The notes beneath the pieces were generated by a model. That model saw only the letters and a program-made list of their open reading frames with translations, had not been told where the DNA came from and did not search any database. The position numbers and the translations under genes were made by a program. From Corynebacterium minutissimum (GTDB lineage Bacteria > Actinomycetota > Actinomycetes > Mycobacteriales > Mycobacteriaceae), in assembly GCF_016889765.1 (NCBI RefSeq), contig NZ_CP069533.1:186001-250000 (forward strand): DNA of 64,000 nt, given 5' to 3'. Of the stretch, positions 25,680-35,106 are shown one piece after another. Within the stretch, counting starts at the first letter, position 1. Each line of letters opens with the position of its first letter.

Positions 25680-26381
25680 TTAGGGAAGCACGGCGATAAG
25701 CTCTGCCACATCCTTGACGCGGCGGCCCGTGTGGAACGGGATTTCCTCACGCACATGGTGGCGAGCCTCGGTGTAGCGCATGAGGTACATCAGATCGACG
25801 ATGCGGTGTAGCTCAGGAGCCTCGAAGGCAAGGATCCATTCGTAATCGCCCAGAGCGAAGGCCGGCACGGTGTTCGCGCGAACATCCGGGTAGTCACGGC
25901 CCTGCATTCCGTGCTCCATAAGAATGCGGCGGCGCTTTTCCTCATCCATGGTGTACCAGTCATAGGACCGGACAAAGGGGTAAACAGCAATCCAGTCCCC
26001 CGGCTCCTCGCCCATGATGAAAGATGGAAGGTGGGACTTGTTGAACTCGGCCGGACGGTGCAGGGCGTTGCCGACCCACGTCACCTCAGACACCTGGCCC
26101 AGGACGGTCTCCCGGCGGAAATCAGCGAAAGCCTTTTGAATGTCGGCGAATTCTTCTGCGTGCCACCAGATCATGAAGTCCGCGGATTCGCGCATGCCGG
26201 ACAGGTCATAGATGCCACGCACGACAACCACGCCAGCCTGCTCGAGGTCAGCAAAGAATTTTTGTGCCTGGGCGATGGCCTGCTCACGCTCGGTACCCAG
26301 CGCGCCAGGAATAACCTGGAACACTGCGTGCTGCGAATACCGCTGGACCTTGTTGAGCTCCTTGAAGTTGACCTTCGACAT
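25680..26381 (-). CDS. hemQ: Coproheme decarboxylase (HemQ/ChdC, chlorite dismutase family)
   Basis: Performs the last step of the coproporphyrin-dependent heme pathway of Gram-positive bacteria: it converts coproheme to heme b using peroxide. The 233-residue length is normal. IYDLSGMRESADFMIWWHAE, YPFVRSYDWYTMDEEKRRRIL (the likely catalytic Tyr region) and EWILAFEAPELHRIVDLMYLMR are characteristic. AAGGAG lies 7 nt before the ATG, and TATGAT at 26421-26426 on the minus strand is a plausible -10. It is divergent from the DUF3000 gene. Confidence 0.95.
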   Translation of the reverse strand: MSKVNFKELNKVQRYSQHAVFQVIPGALGTEREQAIAQAQKFFADLEQAGVVVVRGIYDLSGMRESADFMIWWHAEEFADIQKAFADFRRETVLGQVSEVTWVGNALHRPAEFNKSHLPSFIMGEEPGDWIAVYPFVRSYDWYTMDEEKRRRILMEHGMQGRDYPDVRANTVPAFALGDYEWILAFEAPELHRIVDLMYLMRYTEARHHVREEIPFHTGRRVKDVAELIAVLP

Positions 26382-26493
26382 GCATTTCTCCTTGCTCGGA
26401 AGCGACTAGAATTCTTATCCATCATAAGTTGTAGACCTTGCCTTGCGCCACCAGCCCACGGCGCGCCTTCCCCCGCTTGCCGCACAGAACTTA

Positions 26494-26499
26494 TACGTT
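26494..26499 (+). promoter_or_regulatory. -10 hexamer of the DUF3000 gene (leaderless start)
   Basis: TACGTT ends exactly 7 nt before the GTG at 26507; no ribosome site is visible. Confidence 0.5.
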
Positions 26500-26506
26500 G
26501 TTTCCC

Positions 26507-27172
26507 GTGAGCAATTCCGACGTTTCATCGCGCACCTTGGCAGGGGCACCAACCAACCTGCACGACCGCGCTTCGTCCGCCAACGGCTCCCAGTCAGCAG
26601 AGCCGTCGACTCCGGCCGCTTTCACTCAGGCCGTCGAGTCCCTCCATGCAGCGCAGCTGCGCTCTGAAATCACCTTGGGCACCATCCGCCCGCCGCAGCG
26701 CCTCGCGCCGTTTAGCCATGCCATTGGCTTGGAGGTTGAGCGCGGACACCACGACGCAGATATCGTCCCAACCGATTCCGAAGGCGATGCGTTCGGCCGT
26801 CTCATCCTTTTACACGACCCAGGTGCTGAAGAAGCGTGGGAAGGTGCCATGCGCCTTGTCGCCTACATTCAGGCTGACCTAGAGGATTCGGTAGCAGGCG
26901 ATCCGCTGCTTCCCGACGTCGCCTGGGAGTGGCTCACCGAATCCCTCGAGCTGCGCGAGGCTACCCACACCAATCTGGGCGGAACCGTAACGTCAACATC
27001 CTCAGTGCGCTTTGGTGAAATCGGCGGCCCGCCGCGTGCCTACCAGCTTGAGATGCGCGCGTCCTGGACTGCTGAGGGCCTAGACCTAGCTCCACATGTC
27101 GAGGCATTCTCCCAGGTGCTAGCGCTCGTTGCCGGCCTGCCGCCGGAAGGCGTGGCCGAACTCGGCCGCTAA
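26507..27172 (+). CDS. DUF3000 family protein
   Basis: Conserved actinobacterial protein of unknown function, 221 residues from GTG 26507. After a low-complexity N-terminus the conserved part begins at FTQAVESLHAAQ, then IRPPQRLAPFSHAIGLEVE, LLHDPGAEEAWEGAMRLVAY and a C-terminal block with GGPPRAYQLEMRASWT. No membrane segment or catalytic motif is recognised. An upstream in-frame start at 26438 is not supported. It is followed by the RNase D gene, the usual actinobacterial arrangement (DUF3000, rnd, dxs). Confidence 0.85.
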   Translation: MSNSDVSSRTLAGAPTNLHDRASSANGSQSAEPSTPAAFTQAVESLHAAQLRSEITLGTIRPPQRLAPFSHAIGLEVERGHHDADIVPTDSEGDAFGRLILLHDPGAEEAWEGAMRLVAYIQADLEDSVAGDPLLPDVAWEWLTESLELREATHTNLGGTVTSTSSVRFGEIGGPPRAYQLEMRASWTAEGLDLAPHVEAFSQVLALVAGLPPEGVAELGR

Positions 27173-27209
27173 GCACGGCGATACACAAGCTCACGGAGGA
27201 GGCCCAGGG

Positions 27210-28442
27210 ATGACCGAACTGCGCCACGTGCCCAAGGATGGTACCCCGAAGGTCCTCGCGTCCCCGCGTGACTTCCATGCGGCCGCCGACCAACTCGCAG
27301 CTGGTACTGGACCTTTTGCTATCGATACCGAGCGCGCCTCCGCCTACCGCTTCGATGACCGCGCCTTCCTCGTGCAGATTCGCCGAGAAGGCGCCGGAAC
27401 GGTTCTGCTAGCCCCAGAGAATCACCGTGCGGAGTTTACCGCCGCGCTGGCGCCCGTACTTACTGGGCAAGACTGGGTTCTCCACGCAGCGCCTTCTGAT
27501 CTTCCTTCTTTGGCGTGGCTCGGCCTCTACCCGGGAACGCTGTTCGATACGGAGCTGGCCGCCCGCTTCGCAGGTTTTGCGCATCCCAACCTGGGTGCCA
27601 TGATACTGGAGCTTTTCGACGTCGAGTTGGAAAAGGGCTTTGGCGATTCCGACTGGTCTGAAACCCCCATCCCGCAGAAACGGCGCAACTACGCAGCACT
27701 CGACGTTGAGCTCCTCAACGAACTGGCAGTAGCATTGCGCGATATCCTCGCAGAGGAAGAGAAGCTGGACTGGGCCTACGAAGAATTTGACCATATCGCC
27801 GCTGAACACGCAGGCATCACCGCGCCAGAGCCGCGTTCGTGGCGCGAGCTCAAAGGCGTATCCTCCCTGCGTTCGCGCGAGCAGCTCGCTGTAGCCCGTG
27901 AGCTGTGGCAACGCCGCGAATCTATAGCACGTTCGCAGGACCTCGCCCCTAATCGCCTGCTTCCCCATCGCGTGCTCGTGGAGATCGCGCGCCGAGTTCC
28001 CACCACGCCATACGAGATCAACAAAATCAAAGGCTTTCCCCGCCGCCGCGGCGGAGCGACCCTGCAATGGCTCGATGCCGTCACCACGGCGCTTAAGAGC
28101 CCGAAAGAAGAATGGCCGGTCCAGCTACGCAGCCCGCAACCTGTGCCCTCAAAGTCTGTCTTTACCCGCGAGTTCCCGGAGCTTTGGTCTGTGTATCAAG
28201 ACATTCGCAGTGCCTTCGAGGACCTCGGTGACGAGCTCACCATGAACTACGAACTCATCCTTAAGCCCAGCCTTGTCCGCGCAGCCGTGTGGGCTGCCTT
28301 GGGACCTGAAGGCGGAGTTGCCGGCGAGATTTCTGGTTCTGGGGACATTCCCGGCTTCTTGCTTTCCCAAGGAGCGCGCGAATGGCAAGTAGAACTTGCT
28401 ACCCCGCTCATCGCAGACGGCCTCCACGCCTTCGGCGGTTAG
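27210..28442 (+). CDS. rnd: RNase D-type 3'-5' exoribonuclease with HRDC domain
   Basis: A DEDDy exonuclease acting on RNA 3' ends such as tRNA precursors. I use ATG 27210, preceded by GGAGG; the frame extends upstream without support. The 410-residue protein has FAIDTERASAYRF (DxE), HAAPSDLPSLAWLG (second Asp) and RNYAALDVELL (YxxxD). The HRDC domain follows (SLRSREQLAVARELWQRRE, then LLPHRVLVEIARRVP). A further C-terminal domain of about 100 residues is typical of actinobacterial members. Its stop overlaps the convergent dxs stop by 4 bp. Confidence 0.92.
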   Translation: MTELRHVPKDGTPKVLASPRDFHAAADQLAAGTGPFAIDTERASAYRFDDRAFLVQIRREGAGTVLLAPENHRAEFTAALAPVLTGQDWVLHAAPSDLPSLAWLGLYPGTLFDTELAARFAGFAHPNLGAMILELFDVELEKGFGDSDWSETPIPQKRRNYAALDVELLNELAVALRDILAEEEKLDWAYEEFDHIAAEHAGITAPEPRSWRELKGVSSLRSREQLAVARELWQRRESIARSQDLAPNRLLPHRVLVEIARRVPTTPYEINKIKGFPRRRGGATLQWLDAVTTALKSPKEEWPVQLRSPQPVPSKSVFTREFPELWSVYQDIRSAFEDLGDELTMNYELILKPSLVRAAVWAALGPEGGVAGEISGSGDIPGFLLSQGAREWQVELATPLIADGLHAFGG

Positions 28443-30355
28443 GCTTCTCCCAAGCCTGCATCGTCACTGCGCGCAGCTACCCACTCTTCAACCGACTGCG
28501 CAATCCCCTGCGGGGTAATGCCGAATTCCTCAAGAATTTCTCCACGGCTGGCGTGGCGCGGGAAAGTGCTCGGTACGCCGAGGCGATGCACCGGAGTATC
28601 CACATCTGCTGCGTCCAGGGCCTCGGCGACCATGGAGCCCACGCCGCCGCGCAGCACGCCATCCTCGACAGTCACGACAAGGTCATGGTCGGCAGCCAGC
28701 GCCACAATGGACTGCGCAACGGGCACTGGCCACCGTGGGTCCACCACCGTGACGTTGAAGCCGCGCGCCTCAAGCAGTTCCGCCGCCCCCAGTGAGCGGG
28801 TACTCATTGCGCCGACAGAGACAATGAGGACATCGGTCGCTTCCTCTTCAGCGTCGTCAGAATAGTGCAGGATGTCCACGCCATCATCCAAGCGCTTGAG
28901 CTCGTCGGTATCCTCGAGCAGGTTCCCCTTGGGGAAACGGACGCACGTGGGGCCATCATCGATAGCGATAGCCTCGTTGAAGAGCTCACGGAGTCGAGCA
29001 CCATCGCGCGGTGCGGCAATGCGCATGCCCGGCACGATGCTCATAAACGCCATATCCCACACACCGTTGTGTGAAGGACCATCGGAGCCTGTTACGCCCG
29101 CGCGATCAAGCACAATGGTCACTGGCTGCTTGAGCAAAGCAATGTCCATAATGACTTGGTCCACCGCGCGGTTGAGGAAGGTGGAATACACGGCCACCAC
29201 CGGGTGCATCCCGGCCAAAGCCAAGCCGGAAGCAGAGGCCATTGCATGTTGCTCAGCAATACCTACGTCAAAGAAGCGCTCCGGAAACTCTTCTTGGAAA
29301 GGCGCCAAGCCAGTAGGCCCAGCCATTGCCGCAGTGATTGCCACAATATCCTCGCGAGCGTGACCTGCCTTGATGAGCTCTTCAGAAAAGGCTGCGGTCC
29401 ACCCTGGCTGTTTCTGCCCCTTGGACACGCCAGTCACCGGGTCGATAGCACCTGTGGAGTGCATTTGGTCCTTCGGCTCATTGACGGCCGGGGCAAAACC
29501 ATGTCCCTTCTCCGTCACCGTGTGGACGATGATGGGCCCCTCATAATCTCGGGCATAGCTCAGTGCGCGGACAACCGCATCAATGTCGTGGCCATTGATA
29601 GGACCGACGTATTTGATACCGAGCTCCGGGAACATCTCCGTGGGCATGACGGTGGACTTCACGCCTTCCTTCATGGCATGAAGGGCATCAAAAGTACGCT
29701 CACCGACCCAGCCCATGGATTTCAGGCGCTTTTTACCCAGTTCCATGAACTCGTCGTATCCATGCTGTGCACGGATACGACCAAGGTTTTCTGATAGCCC
29801 GCCAATAGTGGGCGAATAAGAACGGCCGTTGTCATTAACTACGATGACCACGTTGCGGTCTTTATCCGCGGAAATATTGTTCAGCGCTTCCCAGCACATG
29901 CCACCGGTCAGGGCGCCATCACCCACGACGGCCACGGCGTTGCGGTGCGATTCGCCGCGAATCTTAAAGGCCTTAGATAAGCCATCCACCGTGGACAGTG
30001 CGGCCGACGCGTGCGAAGATTCGGTCCAGTCATGTTCTGACTCAGTGCGGTCGGTGTAGCCAGACAAGCCACCTTTCTGGCGCAGAGTATCGAACTGCGC
30101 GGTGCGGCCAGTCAACATCTTGTGCACGTAGGACTGGTGAGAGGTATCGAAGACGATGGGATCACGAGGAGAGTCAAAGACGCGGTGAATCGCCACGGTG
30201 AGCTCAACCACGCCCAAATTGGGGCCGAGGTGTCCACCGGTGACCGATACCTTCTCAATGAGGCGCTGGCGGATATCCGCCGCGAGCTCGGCCAGCTGCG
30301 TCTTGCTCAGAGCCTTGAGATCAGCTGGCGATTCAATGGAATCCAGAATACTCAT
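28439..30355 (-). CDS. dxs: 1-deoxy-D-xylulose-5-phosphate synthase
   Basis: First enzyme of the MEP isoprenoid pathway; it joins pyruvate and glyceraldehyde-3-phosphate using thiamine diphosphate. The 638-residue length is normal. The N-terminus has GHLGPNLGVVELTVAIH, and the ThDP motif is GDGALTGGMCWEALNN. The transketolase-like second half has FFDVGIAEQHAMASASGLA and DRAGVTGSDGPSHNG. AAGGGG precedes the ATG. It supplies precursors for polyprenyl carriers and menaquinone. Confidence 0.97.
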   Translation of the reverse strand: MSILDSIESPADLKALSKTQLAELAADIRQRLIEKVSVTGGHLGPNLGVVELTVAIHRVFDSPRDPIVFDTSHQSYVHKMLTGRTAQFDTLRQKGGLSGYTDRTESEHDWTESSHASAALSTVDGLSKAFKIRGESHRNAVAVVGDGALTGGMCWEALNNISADKDRNVVIVVNDNGRSYSPTIGGLSENLGRIRAQHGYDEFMELGKKRLKSMGWVGERTFDALHAMKEGVKSTVMPTEMFPELGIKYVGPINGHDIDAVVRALSYARDYEGPIIVHTVTEKGHGFAPAVNEPKDQMHSTGAIDPVTGVSKGQKQPGWTAAFSEELIKAGHAREDIVAITAAMAGPTGLAPFQEEFPERFFDVGIAEQHAMASASGLALAGMHPVVAVYSTFLNRAVDQVIMDIALLKQPVTIVLDRAGVTGSDGPSHNGVWDMAFMSIVPGMRIAAPRDGARLRELFNEAIAIDDGPTCVRFPKGNLLEDTDELKRLDDGVDILHYSDDAEEEATDVLIVSVGAMSTRSLGAAELLEARGFNVTVVDPRWPVPVAQSIVALAADHDLVVTVEDGVLRGGVGSMVAEALDAADVDTPVHRLGVPSTFPRHASRGEILEEFGITPQGIAQSVEEWVAARSDDAGLGEA

Positions 30356-30454
30356 AGAGCTGCCGTCAACCCCTTCATCTTTCGTACTTTCTTTACCACC
30401 GTACCCGCTTATGTACGTGACACGACAATCATTAGGCAGTGCTTCTCTTCTGTC

Positions 30455-31762
30455 TTAGGCAGCAGGGACGAGCAGTGCCAAAGTTTCAAAATGATGAGTC
30501 CCCGGGAAAGCGTTAACCATGGCTAAACGCTGCAGTCGATAACCGTGCTCCGACCACGCGGCGAGGTCACGGGCAAAGGTTGCAGGGTCGCAACCAACAT
30601 GCAGCACTTTTCGAGGCTCCGCCACAGCTACTGCAGCGATAACATCAGCACCTGCACCGGTGCGTGGAGGGTCCAGAATCACGCTGACCGGCTTCGGCAG
30701 CTGGGCCGCAACCTCCTCGACTGTGGCGGTGCGAAACTCCACATCGATTCCCTTCAGCCCGGGTTGCGCGCCAGAAGCTGCGGGAGAATAGTCAACGGAA
30801 TACACCGTGGTGTGTCCTCCCTGCGGGGCAGTGACCTCCGCTAGAGCTGGCACGAACAGTCCCACACCTCCATAGAGATCCCACGCCACTAGCTGCGCAA
30901 CGTCACTACGTACCTCGTCCGACTGGACGCCGTCACCGTTGGCTGGCGCAAGCCACTCGCGCGCGATGCGCGTATAGGTATCAGGCGCTGCGACGTGTGC
31001 CTGCCAGAAGGCTGTGGGCGGGAAGCGGAACTCGCGGCCATCCGCTCGCTGGACCACATTCTTCGTCGGGGCCTCGATAACCTCCCGCACGGTTTCGACC
31101 CGGCGTCCCCTCGGTGCTTTACGAGATTCCACGACGTGGCGGTTGCCATCGCTGTCCATAACGGCAATGACCTCTGCACCAGGTGTGAAGGTACGGGAAT
31201 TGGGGCCAACGAGGCCGTCGACCAGCCCCGGTACTAGTTGACTACAGGCCACGTTCGTGATGAGTTCGGTCGAACCACGTTTTCTCGTCCCGGCACGCCC
31301 CTGCTTGTCGACGCCCAGCCGTACCCGCGTCCGCCAGCCTCGTTGCGGTTGCAGGTCGATGCTCTCGACCTCGGGGGTGTGTTCAATGCGCGCAACGCGG
31401 CGAATTTGGTCAAGCAAGACCTCAACCTTGATTCCCGGTTCCGCGGCTGGGTCCAATTCGGCGAAATCGCAACAACCGGCTCCTTGCTGTGCTGCCGGGC
31501 ACGAGGACTCCACGCGGCACTCCCCTGGCTCGATTACTGCATCACGTTCTGCCTCTACGAAAGCCTTCTTGACCTTTCGTGCGGTCACGGTGAGACGATC
31601 TCCTGGGAAGCCTCCTGCAACGAAGCACACACGGCCATCCGGGGCTGCACCGATGCCTACTCCTCCATGCGCCATCCGCTCGATAGTGATGTCGAAGGAC
31701 TGCCCCTTTGTGACAGGTTGAGCCGCCTCAGCGGCAGAGGACGTGGCGTCGGGATTAGTCAT
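30455..31762 (-). CDS. TrmA/RlmD-type RNA (uracil-5-)methyltransferase
   Basis: A SAM-dependent methyltransferase that methylates uracil C5 in tRNA or rRNA. I use ATG 31762 (435 residues), which overlaps the upstream gene by 8 bp; the frame runs further up only as a shadow. It has an N-terminal TRAM domain (FDITIERMAHGGVGIG), a cysteine cluster that may be a partial FeS site (SSCPAAQQGAGCCDF), SAM motif I DLYGGVGLFVPALAE, motif IV ILDPPRTGAGADVI, and the catalytic cysteine in VGCDPATFARDLAAW. Whether the target is tRNA or rRNA cannot be told. Confidence 0.9.
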   Translation of the reverse strand: MTNPDATSSAAEAAQPVTKGQSFDITIERMAHGGVGIGAAPDGRVCFVAGGFPGDRLTVTARKVKKAFVEAERDAVIEPGECRVESSCPAAQQGAGCCDFAELDPAAEPGIKVEVLLDQIRRVARIEHTPEVESIDLQPQRGWRTRVRLGVDKQGRAGTRKRGSTELITNVACSQLVPGLVDGLVGPNSRTFTPGAEVIAVMDSDGNRHVVESRKAPRGRRVETVREVIEAPTKNVVQRADGREFRFPPTAFWQAHVAAPDTYTRIAREWLAPANGDGVQSDEVRSDVAQLVAWDLYGGVGLFVPALAEVTAPQGGHTTVYSVDYSPAASGAQPGLKGIDVEFRTATVEEVAAQLPKPVSVILDPPRTGAGADVIAAVAVAEPRKVLHVGCDPATFARDLAAWSEHGYRLQRLAMVNAFPGTHHFETLALLVPAA

Positions 31763-32552
31763 CGACGGACTCCTTCTCAGTGGTGGCGACTTCAGTAGTA
31801 GCGTCCTGAGTAGTAGCGTCCTTGGTGTTTTCTGAAGCTTCGTCCACAGCCGCATTGGCACGGCGCACCATCCAAATAGTGAGCAGGGTGACGACGCCGG
31901 TAAGGGGCCAGCCCATGATGATGCGGACAATACCCAGGGTGGTGGTCGCGTCGGCGTCGTACAGCGCGCGTTGCACAGCAAAACGGGCGATGAAAACCAC
32001 AGCCCAGCCCGCTGTAGCCCATGCATAGGCACGGCGTGCCTTCGGAATCGTACGCCAACTCATGTCATCGCCGTTGAGGCCCTTCCATACCACGCCAACC
32101 AACGGCCAGCGCGCGACGATGGATATCATCGCAACGATAAAGAGCACCAACGACATCCAAATTCCGTAAAGGAAATAGCCTTTGGCATCCCCTGTAAACC
32201 ACGCGATGCCCGCACAAATGCCTACTCCTAGCAGGCCCGATAGGGCCGGCTGAAGCGTTTCCTTGCGCAGGAGGCGCCACACGCTAATGAGCAACGCCAC
32301 ACCCAAGGCAGCGAAGAGAGCCGGCCCCAGGCCCCAGACATTATTCACCGGGATGAGGACGAGTACCGGCAACGTCGCTGAGACTAAGCCAGTAAGGCCG
32401 CCCATCTGCTCTAGGAGGGAAGGCTCAGCGTTGGCTTCTGCCGTCGCCGACTCTTCTCCCACTGTGTCCGGCGCAGCGCCATCGTTGTCCAGAGAAGTAG
32501 CGGTAGATGTAGCGGCTTCGTGCTTATCCGCGTCAGGATTAGGTGTGGTCAC
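31755..32552 (-). CDS. DUF3159 family membrane protein
   Basis: Actinobacterial membrane protein of unknown function, 265 residues. A charged N-terminus of about 45 residues precedes the family motif LLEQMGGLTGLVSATLPVLV. Roughly six membrane helices follow to about residue 240, including GVGICAGIAWFTGDAKGYFL, then an acidic/Thr-rich tail. The GTG start at 32552 has AAGGAC about 12 nt upstream, a wide spacing. It lies between the DUF3710 gene and the RNA methyltransferase on one strand, the usual actinobacterial cluster order. Confidence 0.85.
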   Translation of the reverse strand: MTTPNPDADKHEAATSTATSLDNDGAAPDTVGEESATAEANAEPSLLEQMGGLTGLVSATLPVLVLIPVNNVWGLGPALFAALGVALLISVWRLLRKETLQPALSGLLGVGICAGIAWFTGDAKGYFLYGIWMSLVLFIVAMISIVARWPLVGVVWKGLNGDDMSWRTIPKARRAYAWATAGWAVVFIARFAVQRALYDADATTTLGIVRIIMGWPLTGVVTLLTIWMVRRANAAVDEASENTKDATTQDATTEVATTEKESVDD

Positions 32553-32579
32553 GGTGGTGAGTGGTCCTTGTAGGTACTG

Positions 32580-33524
32580 TTAGTTCTTGTCCGTGTCATC
32601 GAGCTCACGCAGCTGTTCGCGAGCCTGAGCTTCTGCAGGAGTTTCGTTCTCGCGACTGCCGGCGGTGTCCTGGGCGCCGGCGTCTGCGTTGTTGGCCGCT
32701 GCCTCTTGTTGGCGCTGCTGTAGAGCCTGCGAAACCTGCTCCGCTAGCTGCTGCGGCAGCATCACGGGCAGGGAGCTACCAGCAAGGATCGGGTCCTCAC
32801 CGCGGTAGATGAAGGTGCGGGCAACGACTTCGCGGCCGAGCTTAGCCAGCTCCTCTTCTTTCCCCGCTGGGGCTGCCAGCGTGAGGCGGTACATCCAGCG
32901 CGGGCCTTCCACACCGATGATGCGGATGCCGCCCTTGTCGCTGGTGCCAACGATTTCCGAACCCCATGGCCCATCCTCCGGGTGGGCAGAAAAGCCATCA
33001 GACTCCAAGCCATGAATGATGTCGGCTGCGGACTCCGACCACTGGCCCGAGGTGCGCGGAGCAGCGAAAGCCACCGGAGTCATCCGACCATGCGGGGTGA
33101 GGATGTGAAGCATACGGGGGCCGTCCTGCCCCATCTCTACCTGTACCTGGGAACCCTTAGGCAGCGGGATACGCATCGAGCCAAGGTCAAGCAAACCGAC
33201 AGAGAAATCTTCGAAGTTGAATTCTGCGATATTAACGGTGTCGCCATCGTAGGGGCCCATGTCACCATTGACAGCATCGTGAGCTACGGCCTTAATGCCC
33301 CGCGCTGCGGCACTATCGGCACTATCAGCATTATCATTGTCCTCGCTCACAAGGCCTGCTGAGTGCGAAGACTCAGCCGCGGTGTTCTCCGAAGCCTCGA
33401 TGGGAGCTGCAGCGTCGTTTTCTGCGTGTGCCGGTGCGGCAACACCCGACGCTGCCTCGTCGCGCTCAACAGCGCTCTCTGAGCTGTTCTCTTTGTTCTT
33501 CTTGCCAAAGGGCCACAACGCCAT
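32580..33524 (-). CDS. DUF3710 family protein
   Basis: Conserved actinobacterial soluble protein of unknown function, 314 residues from ATG 33524. It starts MALWPFGKKNKE, then has a long acidic, Ala-rich disordered stretch to about residue 85. The conserved DUF3710 domain follows (FNFEDFSVGLLDLGSMRIPLP, HGRMTPVAFAAPRTSGQW, EGPRWMYRLTLAAP), and then a Gln-rich tail. The upstream in-frame start at 33557 is not needed. It lies directly after dut, as in other actinobacteria. Confidence 0.85.
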   Translation of the reverse strand: MALWPFGKKNKENSSESAVERDEAASGVAAPAHAENDAAAPIEASENTAAESSHSAGLVSEDNDNADSADSAAARGIKAVAHDAVNGDMGPYDGDTVNIAEFNFEDFSVGLLDLGSMRIPLPKGSQVQVEMGQDGPRMLHILTPHGRMTPVAFAAPRTSGQWSESAADIIHGLESDGFSAHPEDGPWGSEIVGTSDKGGIRIIGVEGPRWMYRLTLAAPAGKEEELAKLGREVVARTFIYRGEDPILAGSSLPVMLPQQLAEQVSQALQQRQQEAAANNADAGAQDTAGSRENETPAEAQAREQLRELDDTDKN

Positions 33525-33599
33525 TGTCTCTGCCTTTCTGCTAATCGGTGTGGGCACGAACGATGTTCGTTCAGTGTCTACTGGGGATCTACTGGGGTA

Positions 33600-34076
33600 C
33601 TAGTTCACGCCGGTGGAACCGTAGCCACCGTCGCCGCGTGCGGTGTCATCAAGCTCCTCGACCTCGTTGAAACCCACCAGCTCCACGCGCTGCACGATGA
33701 GCTGCGCAATGCGCATACCGCGCTCAACCTCGAAGGTCTCGGTTGGATCGTGATTAATGAGACATACCTTAATCTCCCCGCGGTAATCTGCATCAATAGT
33801 CCCCGGAGTATTGGTGACGGAGATGCCATGCTTGGCAGCCAGACCTGAGCGCGGGTGGACCAATCCCACCGTGCCCAGCGGCAGGGCAATCGCAATACCG
33901 GTGCCAACCAGAGCGCGTTCACCGGGGCGCAAGGTGACATCATGTGCGGCATAAAGATCCGCGCCAGCATCGCCTCGATGGGCGCGCTTTGGCAACGGAA
34001 GCTCTTTATCAAGGCGCTTTACCTTGACATCACCAAAAGGACTGACCGGATCTACAAGGGGGTGTTGCTCATTCAC
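33600..34076 (-). CDS. dut: Deoxyuridine 5'-triphosphate nucleotidohydrolase
   Basis: Hydrolyses dUTP to dUMP, keeping uracil out of DNA and supplying thymidylate synthesis. The 158-residue trimeric dUTPase shows all five motifs: AGADLYAAHDV, PRSGLAAKHGI, NTPGTIDADYRGEIKVCLIN, RIAQLIVQRVEL and ARGDGGYGSTGV at the C-terminus. The GTG start at 34076 has no ribosome site but a TAGGCT hexamer ends 7 nt upstream, so the mRNA is probably leaderless. Confidence 0.95.
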   Translation of the reverse strand: MNEQHPLVDPVSPFGDVKVKRLDKELPLPKRAHRGDAGADLYAAHDVTLRPGERALVGTGIAIALPLGTVGLVHPRSGLAAKHGISVTNTPGTIDADYRGEIKVCLINHDPTETFEVERGMRIAQLIVQRVELVGFNEVEELDDTARGDGGYGSTGVN

Positions 34077-34083
34077 TCGGCCC

Positions 34084-34089
34084 AGCCTA
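34084..34089 (-). promoter_or_regulatory. -10 hexamer of dut (leaderless start)
   Basis: TAGGCT on the minus strand ends 7 nt before the GTG at 34076. No Shine-Dalgarno sequence is seen. Confidence 0.5.
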
Positions 34090-34179
34090 CCTTGTCCCCT
34101 CTACCTAGGTTCCACGTCCCAGGGGTGCTCACGCCCTTCATGCTCCCCTGGGAGGTTAGGCCACTCATCGAATGGTGAC

Positions 34180-34185
34180 TAGAAT
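34180..34185 (+). promoter_or_regulatory. -10 hexamer of the DUF3093 gene (leaderless start)
   Basis: TAGAAT ends 8 nt before the ATG at 34194. It forms, with the dut promoter about 95 bp away, a divergent promoter pair. Confidence 0.6.
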
Positions 34186-34193
34186 CGAGGGCC

Positions 34194-34724
34194 ATGACTT
34201 CCAGTTCCTCGCCAGCCGAGCAGACCCCTGCTGCTGATTCCCCGGTTGTTCTCTACCGCGAGCGCCAGTGGGTGCCGTGGTACTGGTGGCTAATGGCAGC
34301 TTTCGTTGTGGTGATTAGTACAGCAACGGTCAGCCTGAACCGCGGAATTCTATGGGTCATCATTCCCGCTATCTTGCTGTCCGCCATCGCTGTATGGGCG
34401 CTGCTGACATGGTCCAACACTGTCGTGCGCGTGGAGCAAGACAGTGACGGCACTAGGTGGCTGACGGTCAAGGAGGCCCAGCTGCCCCACGATGTGGTCG
34501 CGCGCAGCACTGCGGTGCCCGCCACCGCACGTCGAAATGCACTCGGCCCGCAGCTGGACCCAGCAGCTTTTATTGTCACGCACGGTTGGGTTCCTGAGCA
34601 CGTCATGCTCGTCCTCGATGACCCCGAAGACCCCACCCCCTATTGGCTCATTGGTTCAAAGGACCCCGAGAAACTGCTCGCCGCTTTCCTTCCCGACCAG
34701 GCCGGGGCGAGCGCGGCCCGCTGA
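34194..34724 (+). CDS. DUF3093 family membrane protein
   Basis: Actinobacterial membrane protein of unknown function, 176 residues. VVLYRERQWVPWYWWLMAAF is the family opening; two membrane helices (about residues 32-52 and 57-75) are followed by a soluble C-terminal domain with ALGPQLDPAAFIVTHGWVP and DPTPYWLIGSKDPEKL. It is divergent from dut, the normal location in corynebacteria. Confidence 0.85.
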   Translation: MTSSSSPAEQTPAADSPVVLYRERQWVPWYWWLMAAFVVVISTATVSLNRGILWVIIPAILLSAIAVWALLTWSNTVVRVEQDSDGTRWLTVKEAQLPHDVVARSTAVPATARRNALGPQLDPAAFIVTHGWVPEHVMLVLDDPEDPTPYWLIGSKDPEKLLAAFLPDQAGASAAR

Positions 34725-34815
34725 GGGCGTCACAGTGTCTTCAGTACCCACAGTGGCCAACAACGGCTCGCAGTGGCCACAGCCCGCTCAAGGGCGACAT
34801 GCTTAAGCAACGCTG

Positions 34816-35106
34816 TTAAGCACAATCCTTGCACACAAGTTCACCGTTCTCTTCGTGATCCAAGCGCTTGTTGGACTGGACAAGAAAACATACCGAACAG
34901 GTGAATTCGTCGTCCTTGCGCGGAACAACGGTGACGTTGAGCTCTTCGCCCGTCAGGTCAACTGACGGCGGCTCAAACGCCTCAACAATTTCACCGTCAT
35001 CATCCATGCCATTGTTATCGTTCTCTGCTGCCTTGAGACCCTCGAGAGAGTCAGCCTCAAGCTCGTCTTCAGCTCGGCGACGCGGTGCGTCATAATCGGT
35101 GGCCAT
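34816..35106 (-). CDS. DUF4193 family protein (zinc-ribbon-like)
   Basis: A small acidic actinobacterial protein of 96 residues and unknown function. MATDYDAPRRRAEDELEADS is the family opening. The C-terminal half holds two cysteine pairs, TCSVCFLV and VCKDCA, spaced as in a zinc ribbon. A 7-bp inverted repeat (TGCTTAA/TTAAGCA, 34800-34822) overlaps its stop codon. AGGGG lies about 8 nt upstream of the ATG. Confidence 0.88.
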   Translation of the reverse strand: MATDYDAPRRRAEDELEADSLEGLKAAENDNNGMDDDGEIVEAFEPPSVDLTGEELNVTVVPRKDDEFTCSVCFLVQSNKRLDHEENGELVCKDCA